Positions 1-4,915 are shown, numbered from the stretch's first letter. The stretch: 7,727 bases of DNA from Sphingomonas sp. (GCA_030146605.1 JASLBO010000284.1:1-7727), one strand, 5' to 3'. The notes: generated by a model from the letters alone, not told the origin. A program made the numbers and translations.

Positions 1-342
1 GCCGGGCCGCTGCTCGGTGCGGGGGTGGCCGCGGGGCTCGCCAGAGGCGGCGCCGCGATCCTCGTCGCCACGATCGCGGTGGCGCTGTCGCTCTGGCTGC
101 TCGAGGCGATCTGGAAGAGCTTCCAATACTGCCTTGTCGCGCGGATCGAGCGGCTGGAAGCCTGGTTCCGCAGCGATGCGCCGGGCGAGATCGCGCCCTT
201 CCAGATCTACACCGCGTGGAGCCAGTCATGGCCGCAACGCCGCCGGATCGGCAGCATCGCGGCCGTCTTCGTGCAGCCCTTCGTGGCGCTGCCCTATGTC
301 GTGCTCGTCACCGTCGCCGGCATCGGGCTCCTGCTCGACTGA
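1..342 (+). CDS. Membrane protein of unknown function, C-terminal part (5' end outside window)
   Basis: The frame is open from the first base of the window to a TGA at 340-342, giving about 113 residues. A GTG at 25 could be read as a start, but the frame continues upstream without a stop and no ribosome site is seen, so this is best treated as the 3' part of a longer gene. Two hydrophobic segments are visible: roughly window residues 12-40 (rich in Ala, Leu and Val, ending LWLLEAIW) and the last 30 residues (starting IGSIAAVFVQPFVALP). Between them is a charged loop with Arg, Glu and Trp (IERLEAWFR, QSWPQRRR). This suggests two membrane helices joined by a short soluble loop. I do not recognise a family and assign no function. 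It converges with the TPR gene, six bases from its stop. Confidence 0.6.
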   Translation, partial: AGPLLGAGVAAGLARGGAAILVATIAVALSLWLLEAIWKSFQYCLVARIERLEAWFRSDAPGEIAPFQIYTAWSQSWPQRRRIGSIAAVFVQPFVALPYVVLVTVAGIGLLLD

Positions 343-352
343 GCCGGCTCAG
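339..352. repeat. 14-bp perfect palindrome joining two convergent stop codons
   Basis: CTGAGCCGGCTCAG reads the same on both strands. It contains the TGA of the membrane-protein gene (340-342) and, on the other strand, the TGA of the TPR gene (351-349). It could form a short hairpin in both transcripts, but there is no T-run on either side, so it is not a standard intrinsic terminator. It may be a Rho-assisted or transcript-end structure, or coincidence. Confidence 0.5.
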
Positions 353-702
353 CGCGCGCTGAACTGCACCGTATCGAGCCGGCGCAGACCGCGTTGCGCA
401 AGCGCGTGCGAGCCGACCGTCTGCTCGTTGTTCAGGTCCAGCAGCACCTCGTTCTCGCCGAGCACCCTGGTGTAGAGCCGGCGCGCTTCGCCGGCGCGGC
501 CGGTCCGGGCGTAGACCGTGGCGAGGTTGAGCAGCAGTTCGGGGCGTTCCGGATAGACACGCAGTTCGGCGAGCAGCTTCGACTCGGCCTGCGAATAATT
601 GCCCTGCGCAATCTGGGTGCTGGCCACGGCGCGCTCCTGCGCCAGAGCCGGAAGTGCCGCAACCAGTGGCGCGGCGGCGAGGATTAAAAGACCAATACGC
701 AT
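349..702 (-). CDS. Small secreted TPR (tetratricopeptide) protein
   Basis: A 117-residue protein. Residues 1-21 form a clear Sec signal peptide: Arg2, a Leu/Ala-rich core, and an ALA cleavage site before Gln22. The mature part holds about two TPR helix-turn-helix units, near residues 24-53 (IAQGNYSQAESKLL pattern) and 54-87 (ATVYARTGRAGEARRLY pattern). These show the small residue, Gly-Asn/Arg-Tyr and Ala-Glu spacing of TPRs. Such proteins usually mediate protein-protein contacts; a periplasmic location is inferred from the signal peptide. The ATG at 702 is chosen because GGAGG sits at 711-707, four bases upstream, and because the signal peptide begins there. A TTG five codons earlier would lie upstream of that site. 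The gene is single, with its own upstream region carrying four 11-bp repeats, so regulation by an OmpR/PhoB-type regulator is likely. The specific role is unknown. Confidence 0.8.
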   Translation of the reverse strand: MRIGLLILAAAPLVAALPALAQERAVASTQIAQGNYSQAESKLLAELRVYPERPELLLNLATVYARTGRAGEARRLYTRVLGENEVLLDLNNEQTVGSHALAQRGLRRLDTVQFSAR

Positions 703-706
703 GGCA

Positions 707-711
707 CCCTC
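707..711 (-). promoter_or_regulatory. Ribosome binding site of the TPR gene
   Basis: On the minus strand GGAGG occupies 711-707, followed by TGCC and the ATG at 702. It decides the start in favour of the ATG over the TTG at 717. Confidence 0.75.
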
Positions 712-716
712 CAGCA

Positions 717-725
717 ATCATTGCA
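717..725 (-). promoter_or_regulatory. Candidate extended -10 element of the TPR gene
   Basis: On the minus strand TGC AATGAT runs 725-717. It fits the extended -10 form (TGn plus four of six matches to TATAAT) and lies eight bases downstream of the last 11-bp repeat, where the -10 of an activator-dependent promoter would be expected. The 5' UTR would be very short, about 8-10 bases. The match is weak on its own and is supported mainly by its position. Confidence 0.3.
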
Positions 726-730
726 TCACG

Positions 731-774
731 GTGACTGTTCCGTGACATCTTGATGACTCCTATGTGACACTTTC
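731..774 (-). promoter_or_regulatory. Four 11-bp direct repeats, Pho-box-like regulator array
   Basis: On the plus strand GTGAC occurs at 731, 742 and 764 and ATGAC at 753, so all four start points are exactly 11 bp apart. On the minus strand, which is the strand of the TPR gene, the 7-base half-sites are GTGTCAC, GAGTCAT, ATGTCAC and CAGTCAC, each separated by 4 bases. This matches the architecture of the PhoB box (CTGTCAT, N4, CTGTCAT, 11-bp period) and would be two adjacent boxes for two response-regulator dimers. The array ends 28 bases before the ATG. No other gene can use it: the plus strand has no gene downstream before 3668. PhoB is the best match by sequence, but other OmpR-family regulators also bind 11-bp direct repeats. 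Confidence 0.6.
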
Positions 775-801
775 GTTGCATTGGAGCAAGCACATCGACG
801 C

Positions 802-834
802 AAAAAAGAAAGGCGGCCCCGAAGGACCGCCTTT
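802..834 (-). terminator. Intrinsic terminator of the tonB-exbB-exbD-exbD operon
   Basis: On the minus strand an 11-bp stem (AAAGGCGGTCC pairing with GGGCCGCCTTT, one U-G wobble) closes a TTCG loop. It is followed by CTTTTTTG at 808-801. The C(UUCG)G loop is the most stable tetraloop class and the T-run is long, so this is a textbook Rho-independent terminator. It lies about 50 bases past the stop of the last exbD and isolates the operon from the TPR promoter beyond it. Confidence 0.93.
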
Positions 835-848
835 GCGAAGTTCACCGG

Positions 849-870
849 GAGCGACGCCGAGGCGCCGCTC
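849..870 (-). other. GC-rich hairpin in the operon 3' UTR
   Basis: GAGCGGCGCC and GGCGTCGCTC (minus strand) pair along 10 positions, with one G-U wobble and only two bases between them. In practice the innermost pairs would open to make a 4-6 base loop. It sits between the stop-codon hairpin and the terminator and has no T-run of its own, so it is more likely a stabilising or sRNA-like element than a second terminator. Confidence 0.5.
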
Positions 871-873
871 GCA

Positions 874-890
874 TCTGACCTTGGGTCAGA
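874..890 (-). other. Hairpin spanning the stop codon of the last exbD
   Basis: TCTGACC (874-880) and GGTCAGA (884-890) are perfect inverted copies around a 3-base centre. The stop codon (888-886) lies inside the stem. It is the first of three consecutive hairpins at the operon end. Confidence 0.5.
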
Positions 891-1311
891 AGTCGTTGCG
901 ATACTGCTCGTTGCCGACGAAGCCGAGCTTGGTCACATTCGCGCGCTTCACGATCGCGAGCACCTTGTCGACCACCTCGTAGCGGGCGTTGGGATCGGGC
1001 TGGAAGTGCAGCTCGGGCTCGGGATCCTGGGCGAGCGACGCATCGAGATACTGACGCAGCGTCAGATCGTTGATCTGCACGCTGTTCCAGAAGATGTTGT
1101 TGTTCGCATCGATGTACAGCTTGTTCTTCTGCGGCTCCACCGGAGGCGCCGAGTTCGGGCTGTTCTGCGGCAGATCGACCTTCACCGCATGCGTCTGGAT
1201 GGGGATGGTGATGATGAACATGATGAGGAGCACGAGCATGACGTCGATCAACGGCGTCGTGTTCATTTCCATCATCGGCTCGCCATCATCGCGGCCCGCG
1301 CTCATTGCCAT
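886..1311 (-). CDS. exbD: ExbD-family biopolymer transport protein (second copy)
   Basis: A 141-residue protein, the same length as E. coli ExbD. The N-terminal cytoplasmic stretch leads into MNTTPLIDVMLVLLIMF, the single transmembrane helix of the family (about residues 20-40). Asp23 corresponds to the essential proton-path aspartate (Asp25 in E. coli). A periplasmic domain follows, ending in a basic/aromatic tail (EQYRNDF). ExbD dimers sit in the pore of the ExbB ring and couple proton flow to TonB. The start is chosen by AAGGAG eight bases upstream of the ATG; a second in-frame ATG two codons later is less well placed. It lies 25 bases after the first exbD and is the last gene of the operon. 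The family also includes TolR, but the neighbouring tonB argues for an ExbD. In Xanthomonas campestris the second exbD of the same arrangement is dispensable for iron uptake, which suggests a specialised role here too (inference). Confidence 0.93.
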   Translation of the reverse strand: MAMSAGRDDGEPMMEMNTTPLIDVMLVLLIMFIITIPIQTHAVKVDLPQNSPNSAPPVEPQKNKLYIDANNNIFWNSVQINDLTLRQYLDASLAQDPEPELHFQPDPNARYEVVDKVLAIVKRANVTKLGFVGNEQYRNDF

Positions 1312-1336
1312 TTCGAAAACTCCTTAACGGGTCGCG

Positions 1337-1816
1337 TCACATGCGGGTGACGGCAGCACCGGCTTCGGGCTCGGAGATGAAGCCGACCTTCACGAAACCT
1401 GCCATCTGCATGGTGTAGATGGTGCCGCCGATGCAGCGATACGGGGTGCTCACGTCGCCGCGGATATGCACTTCGGGAAGCTCGAGGCCGGCGGCATTGG
1501 CGCCGCCCTGGCGTTCGATTTCCGCCTTCAGCTTCTCCACGCCGCGATCGAGCAGTTCCTTGCTCGTCACTCGGGTCATCCCCCAATAGACTTGGCACTC
1601 GCCACCCGAACCGGTGATCGAGAGCGCCACATTCTCGGGCTTGGTCTGGGTCGGCTCGAACTGCACCTTGGGAAGCGCCAGATCGATATTCTGGATCACC
1701 ACGGGAATGGCGATCAGGAAGATGATCAGGAGCACCAGCATCACGTCCACGAGAGGCGTGGTGTTGATGTCCGACATCGGTGCGTCGTCGCCGCTGTCGC
1801 CTACGCTCATCGCCAT
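1337..1816 (-). CDS. exbD: ExbD-family biopolymer transport protein (first copy)
   Basis: A 159-residue protein, longer than E. coli ExbD (141). The family signature INTTPLVDVMLVLLIIF forms the single membrane helix, with Asp24 as the proton-path residue. The periplasmic domain is larger than in the second copy and has two cysteines, Cys74 (GGECQVYWG) and Cys128 (YRCIGG), which could form a disulfide in the periplasm; the second copy has no cysteine. The ATG at 1816 is preceded by AGGATAGGA about nine bases upstream. The gap from exbB is 86 bases, the largest in the operon, and is highly structured. The two copies are similar at the N terminus (both start MAMS and share NTTPL[IV]DVMLVLLI) but differ strongly in the periplasmic domain, so they are old paralogues rather than a recent duplication. 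Confidence 0.93.
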   Translation of the reverse strand: MAMSVGDSGDDAPMSDINTTPLVDVMLVLLIIFLIAIPVVIQNIDLALPKVQFEPTQTKPENVALSITGSGGECQVYWGMTRVTSKELLDRGVEKLKAEIERQGGANAAGLELPEVHIRGDVSTPYRCIGGTIYTMQMAGFVKVGFISEPEAGAAVTRM

Positions 1817-1840
1817 TGGGCGTTATCCTATCCTTAATCT

Positions 1841-1899
1841 GCCTCCGGACAGCCCGAAGGCAGGGCCGCACACCGGAGGCGTGCGGCCCAGTCCTGTCC
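1841..1899 (-). other. Structured RNA element between exbB and exbD
   Basis: On the minus strand GGGCCGCAC (1889-1881) pairs perfectly with GTGCGGCCC (1871-1863) around a 9-base loop. The loop contains GCCTCCGG (1880-1873), whose exact complement CCGGAGGC lies downstream at 1848-1841, so a pseudoknot or an alternative fold is possible. An outer 6-bp helix, GGACAG (1899-1894) with CTGTCC (1852-1847), could enclose the hairpin together with a small GCC-TTCG-GGC stem-loop. The outer helix and the loop pairing share two bases and would compete. There is no T-run, so it is not a simple terminator. It may set relative ExbB and ExbD levels by stabilising or stalling the transcript (inference). Confidence 0.5.
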
Positions 1900-1902
1900 T
1901 AG

Positions 1903-2709
1903 TTATGCGCGGGTCTGCACGCCGCCCGCCTGGCCGGCGGTCGTGGTGGTGCCCGCCGGCTTGGCGGCAGTGGTGCCGACGGCCGGCTTCTTGACGGGGC
2001 CGGCGCTCGCGGTCGGGCGGACGCGGCCGTCCGAAGCGAGATAGCCGAGCACGTCGTTCGAGAAGCCGTTGAGGTTCTCGGCGATCGCCTTGTTGCGGCG
2101 CTGCAGGAAGTTGTAGGCGAGCACCGCGGGAACCGCGACGACCAGACCGAGCGCGGTCATGATCAGTGCCTCACCGACCGGGCCGGCGACGGCGTCGATC
2201 GAAGCCTGACCCTGCGAACCGATCTTGATCAGCGCGCGGTAGATGCCGACCACGGTACCGAACAGACCGATGAACGGTGCAGTCGCGCCGGTCGTCGCGA
2301 GGAATGCGAGGCCGCCGTTGAGCTGCGAGTTGATCGACGCTTCCGAACGCGCGAGCGAGCCGTGCAGCCAGTCATGCGCCTCGACCGGATCGGTGAGCTC
2401 CTTGTACTGCTCCTGCGCCTGAACGCCGTCGTCGACGATCTGGCGATAGGCCGAGTTCTTCTCGAGCTTCGCAGCGCCTTCGCGCAGGCTGTTCGAGGTC
2501 CAGAACTGCGAGCGGACGCGCTTGTACTGGTTGATGATCTTCTGCTGCTCGAACAGCTTGGTGAACAGGATGTAGAGCGAGACGAAGAGCATCAGCACGA
2601 GGATGCCGAACACGGACTGAGCGATGATTCCGCCCTCGCGGAGCGCGGCTTCAAGGCCGTACGGGTTTTCGCCCTTGGGCGCCGCCGCGGCGAGAATGGT
2701 CATGAGCAT
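1903..2709 (-). CDS. exbB: ExbB proton-channel protein of the TonB motor
   Basis: A 268-residue MotA/TolQ/ExbB-family protein (E. coli ExbB is 244). There are three membrane segments: about 28-50, 133-158 and 176-199, with the large cytoplasmic loop between the first two, as in ExbB. The second segment carries GLFGTVVGIYRAL with Thr152, and the third carries GEALIMTALGLVVAVPAV with Glu180 and Thr185. These match E. coli Thr148, Glu176 and Thr181 of the proton pathway. Residues from about 229 on form an Ala/Thr/Pro/Gly-rich tail, low in complexity and absent from E. coli ExbB. ExbB forms the pentameric ring around ExbD that uses the proton gradient to energise TonB. The ATG at 2709 has AAGGGA ten bases upstream; an ATG two codons later is an alternative. 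It follows tonB after 60 bases and precedes exbD. TolQ is the main alternative, disfavoured by the adjacent tonB. Confidence 0.94.
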   Translation of the reverse strand: MLMTILAAAAPKGENPYGLEAALREGGIIAQSVFGILVLMLFVSLYILFTKLFEQQKIINQYKRVRSQFWTSNSLREGAAKLEKNSAYRQIVDDGVQAQEQYKELTDPVEAHDWLHGSLARSEASINSQLNGGLAFLATTGATAPFIGLFGTVVGIYRALIKIGSQGQASIDAVAGPVGEALIMTALGLVVAVPAVLAYNFLQRRNKAIAENLNGFSNDVLGYLASDGRVRPTASAGPVKKPAVGTTAAKPAGTTTTAGQAGGVQTRA

Positions 2710-2769
2710 TGTCGGTTATTCCCTTACAAGAATTGCTGTGAGCTTGGCCTTGCGGCCGCCTTGATCGCG

Positions 2770-3444
2770 TTACTTCTGGATCTGCCACCGAAACCGGAGC
2801 GACTTGCGGCCGCCCGCGATCGGATTGCCCCGGGCGTCCAGCGCCGGCGAATAACGCCCGCGGCGGACAACGAGCCGGCAAGTGGCATCGTCGAGGCTCG
2901 ACACGCCGGAAGACGAGGTGACCGAGCAGTTCTCGATGCGCCCTTGCGCGTTCACGTTGAACGAGATCCCCACCGAACCTTCTTGCTCGGCACGAAGTGC
3001 CGCAGGCGGGTAGTCGTCCTGAGTGACCCACGAAGCCGGATTGCCCTTTGCAGCTGCCGCCTTGCTGATCACCGGCGCGACAGGCGCAGGCGGAGCGGGC
3101 GGAGCCGGGGGTGCCGGCGGCGCGATCGTCGGAGGCGGTGGGATGATGGCAGTGGTCTGCATCGGCGGCGACGGCACCTGGACCTGCACCATAGCCGGCG
3201 GCGTCACGACTTGCGTCGGGGGCGGCGGTACGGGGCTGTCAGGCGGCGGCGGCGGCGGCGGAACCTCCTCCGGTGGGGGCGGCGGCTCTTCGACCTCGAA
3301 GGTCTTCAGCTCTTCCGCTTTCTTTTTGATATATTGGTATGCCAAGCCCGTGACGAAGGCATAACCCAAGCCAGCCACGATTATTGCGACGATTACGATC
3401 GCAACGAACCGGCTGCCACTTACATTCCGGTCAGCGTAAGCCAT
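2770..3444 (-). CDS. tonB: TonB energy-transducing protein
   Basis: A 224-residue protein with classic TonB layout: a short cytoplasmic N terminus, one membrane anchor (about 12-33), a long proline-rich periplasmic spacer (about 53-125, with runs of Pro and APP repeats), and a C-terminal TonB domain (about 135-224). The C-terminal domain shows DYPPAALRAEQEGSV, then SFNVNAQGRI, as in the family. It spans the periplasm and transmits energy from ExbB/ExbD to TonB-dependent receptors that import siderophores, sugars and other compounds. Cys173 and Cys189 could form a disulfide. The membrane helix contains no histidine, although E. coli His20 is functionally important. The ATG at 3444 is the only sensible start; GAGGAG lies 12 bases upstream, a rather long spacing. 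It is the first gene of the operon, and its promoter must lie in the divergent region upstream. Confidence 0.95.
   Translation of the reverse strand: MAYADRNVSGSRFVAIVIVAIIVAGLGYAFVTGLAYQYIKKKAEELKTFEVEEPPPPPEEVPPPPPPPDSPVPPPPTQVVTPPAMVQVQVPSPPMQTTAIIPPPPTIAPPAPPAPPAPPAPVAPVISKAAAAKGNPASWVTQDDYPPAALRAEQEGSVGISFNVNAQGRIENCSVTSSSGVSSLDDATCRLVVRRGRYSPALDARGNPIAGGRKSLRFRWQIQK
3070..3288. repeat. Low-complexity CCG/GGC-rich stretch encoding the TonB proline-rich spacer
   Basis: This part of tonB encodes residues 53-125, dominated by Pro runs and a short-period Ala-Pro-Pro tract near 109-121. The DNA is a quasi-repeat of GGC and GGA triplets on the plus strand, prone to slippage, so spacer length probably varies between strains. 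Its mirror frame gives a glycine-rich open frame on the plus strand that is not a gene. Confidence 0.8.
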
Positions 3445-3540
3445 TCGGCAACGTCACTCCTCTAATCCTGTGCGACCCTGGGCGCCGGAATGCTCCGCGC
3501 ACAAGCTCGTCCGCCGTTCGCTTGGTTGCGTCGGTGCGGC

Positions 3541-3570
3541 AGAGAGCCGAGTCTCTATCGTGGGCTCTCT
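3541..3570. repeat. 8-bp inverted repeat with a competing inner repeat, tonB upstream region
   Basis: AGAGAGCC (3541-3548) and GGCTCTCT (3563-3570) are perfect inverted copies 14 bases apart. A second TCTCT at 3552-3556 can also pair with AGAGA (3541-3545), giving two mutually exclusive hairpins. If the tonB transcript starts to the right of 3570, this would be in its leader. Confidence 0.4.
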
Positions 3571-3584
3571 AGCTACGCAAACGC

Positions 3585-3603
3585 TTTGTCGGACAAACTG
3601 TCC
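3585..3603. promoter_or_regulatory. Overlapping operator-like dyads
   Basis: TTTGTCGGACAAACTGTCC contains two dyads that share bases: TTTGTC-G-GACAAA (3585-3597), a perfect 6-bp inverted repeat, and GGACA-AAC-TGTCC (3591-3603). The inner 11-mer TTGTCGGACAA fits TNGTNNNACNA, the published consensus for FadR-subfamily GntR regulators. Its position in the divergent region makes it a candidate operator for tonB, the opposite gene or both. The identity of the regulator is not shown by the sequence. Confidence 0.45.
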
Positions 3604-3667
3604 CTACCGGCGCCGCGTGACGGAATTATTTCTGTATAAGAAGCGAGGGATCCGGTAACGCAACCGC

Positions 3668-4504
3668 ATGATCCGCGTATCCCTGATAGCTTTTTGTTGC
3701 GCAGTATCGTTAACCGGATCTGCGCAATCCGCCCCGCAAACCACGCAAAACCAAGCTTCTCCGGCTGCTGTATTACCCAGTTATGCCAGTGTGGCTGGCC
3801 AGGTTCTCGCGGCCCCGCTGATCCTCGACGCGCGCATCCGCAGCGCGGTCAGGATCAAGGGAGCCGAAGCCGCGAATGTCGCTGCGGGACGCGTCAGATT
3901 CTACATCGAGGCCGATGTAACCGCCCTGATTCGCGGCGCGAATGCGGTTTCGACGAGAATCGGGTACGTCGCCGATCTGCCGCTGACCGACCGCGGACGC
4001 GAGCCCAGGCTGAAGAAGCAGCGCGTATTGCTCTTCGCGCGCGCGGTCCCCTCACGCCCGGACCAGGTTCAGCTGACCGGCCTCGATAGCCAGCGCGGCT
4101 GGACCCCCGAACTCGATGCGCTCGTCCGCGGAATCGTGCGCGAGACGATCGCCGCCGACGCGCCACCCGCGATAACCGGCGTCGGCAATGCGTTTCACGT
4201 CCCCGGCTCGCTGCCGGGCGAAGGCGAGACCCAGGTTTTCCTCCAGACCGCCAACGGCGCCCCCGTCTCGCTCCAGATCCTGCGCCGCCCGGGAGAGCAG
4301 CCGCGCTGGGCTGTGTCACTGGGGGACATTGTCGACGATTCGGCAGGGCCGCCGCGGCCGAACACCCTGCTCTGGTACCGCCTCGCCTGCGGCATGCCGC
4401 GGACGCTGCCCCCCGAGAGCCTCGAATCGGTCGAACCCGCCAATGCGGCGATCGCCAGCGAGGATTACGCGCTGGTGCTCCGCGCGCTCGGCCCCTGCCT
4501 CTGA
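3668..4504 (+). CDS. Exported protein of unknown function, divergent from tonB
   Basis: A 278-residue protein that I do not recognise. Residues 1-21 look like a Sec signal peptide: Arg3, hydrophobic SLIAFCCAVSLTG, then a small-residue GSAQS-A cleavage region. There is no proper lipobox. A Gln/Thr/Ala-rich linker (22-35) leads to a region with alternating beta-like hydrophobic patterns (VRFYIEADVTALIRG, then QRVLLFARAVP, later TQVFLQTANGAPVSLQILRR). No further membrane helix is seen. Cys241 and Cys277 may form a disulfide after export. ATG 3668 is the only ATG start possible: an in-frame TAA lies at 3656-3658. The ribosome site is weak, with GAGGGA 17 bases upstream. It sits head-to-head with the tonB operon and converges on folB, so co-control with tonB is possible, but function should not be assumed from that. 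Confidence 0.75.
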   Translation: MIRVSLIAFCCAVSLTGSAQSAPQTTQNQASPAAVLPSYASVAGQVLAAPLILDARIRSAVRIKGAEAANVAAGRVRFYIEADVTALIRGANAVSTRIGYVADLPLTDRGREPRLKKQRVLLFARAVPSRPDQVQLTGLDSQRGWTPELDALVRGIVRETIAADAPPAITGVGNAFHVPGSLPGEGETQVFLQTANGAPVSLQILRRPGEQPRWAVSLGDIVDDSAGPPRPNTLLWYRLACGMPRTLPPESLESVEPANAAIASEDYALVLRALGPCL

Positions 4505-4543
4505 GACAGCGCCCTCCCTTTCAGGGTGGGGACGCATTCATCG

Positions 4544-4915
4544 CTAGCGCCGGTGGCGCACCATCGTGATCCCGATCGATTCGTCGTTCTCGGCGATCGC
4601 CAGCTTGACGATACGCACCTCGACGCGCTGCACGCGCCTGTCCGAGACGAACACGGTCTCGCAGACATGCTCGGCCACTGCCTCGATCAGCGTGAAATGC
4701 ACGTCCTTGGGCAGCCCCGTGGTCGCCGCATGCTTGAGGTCGATATAACTTTTCGATGCGCTCAGCGGCGTATCGGGCGCGAAGCGCTCGGGCATGTCGA
4801 TATCGGCGGTCACCGAGATTCGCAGCGGCTGCGGCAGGTGCGTCTCTTCGGAATAGATCCCGGTGAGCACCTCGACCTCGAGATCGTGCACCTGGAGCTG
4901 GAGCAAATCGCGCAA
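4544..4915 (-). CDS. folB: Dihydroneopterin aldolase (folate biosynthesis)
   Basis: A 123-residue protein, the usual size of FolB. It converts 7,8-dihydroneopterin to 6-hydroxymethyl-7,8-dihydropterin and glycolaldehyde in the cytoplasm, as a homo-octamer. Visible family features are LEVEVLTGIYSEE near the N terminus, Tyr57 in SYIDLK, Glu78 in LIEAVAEHV and Lys104 in VEVRIVKL. These correspond to the conserved active-site Tyr, the pterin-anchoring Glu and the catalytic Lys. The closely related FolX epimerase is an alternative, less likely because FolB is the essential member normally present. The start is a TTG at 4915: an in-frame TAA directly precedes it, AAAGG lies seven bases upstream, and the next possible start (GTG, codon 9) would cut the first beta strand. 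It stands alone on the minus strand, 39 bases from the converging exported-protein gene. Confidence 0.88.
   Translation of the reverse strand: MRDLLQLQVHDLEVEVLTGIYSEETHLPQPLRISVTADIDMPERFAPDTPLSASKSYIDLKHAATTGLPKDVHFTLIEAVAEHVCETVFVSDRRVQRVEVRIVKLAIAENDESIGITMVRHRR

Larger units (their letters stand above)
3445..3667. promoter_or_regulatory. Divergent intergenic region between tonB and an unknown exported-protein gene
   Basis: These 223 bases contain no gene and must hold the promoters of the tonB operon (leftward) and of the exported-protein gene (rightward). An AT-rich island at 3624-3640 ends in TATAAG (3635-3640), a possible -10 for the rightward gene, giving a leader of about 20 bases; I see no good -35 at the right distance. 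For tonB no convincing sigma-70 pair stands out. A clear Fur-box 19-mer is not visible. Two dyad elements, at 3541-3570 and 3585-3603, are listed separately. Confidence 0.55.

Noticed and set aside
703..717. TTG at 717 as the start of the TPR protein
   Set aside because: It lies upstream of the GGAGG that serves the ATG at 702, has no site of its own, and would spoil the n-region of the signal peptide.
3023..3364. Open frame on the plus strand with long glycine runs
   Set aside because: It is the mirror of the TonB proline-rich spacer; glycine codons are forced by proline codons on the other strand. No ribosome site and no domain.
2362..3465. Long plus-strand open frame, 367 codons
   Set aside because: It lies antisense over exbB and tonB, is rich in Arg and Leu with no recognisable motif, and both genes on the minus strand are certain.
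3622..3640. AT-rich stretch considered as a Fur box
   Set aside because: It is roughly symmetric over 10 bases only and does not resemble the repeated GATAAT units of a Fur site.
4512..4530. Inverted CCC/GGG arms between the exported-protein gene and folB, considered as a two-way terminator
   Set aside because: Only 3+3 pairs around a T-T mismatch and no T-run on either side.
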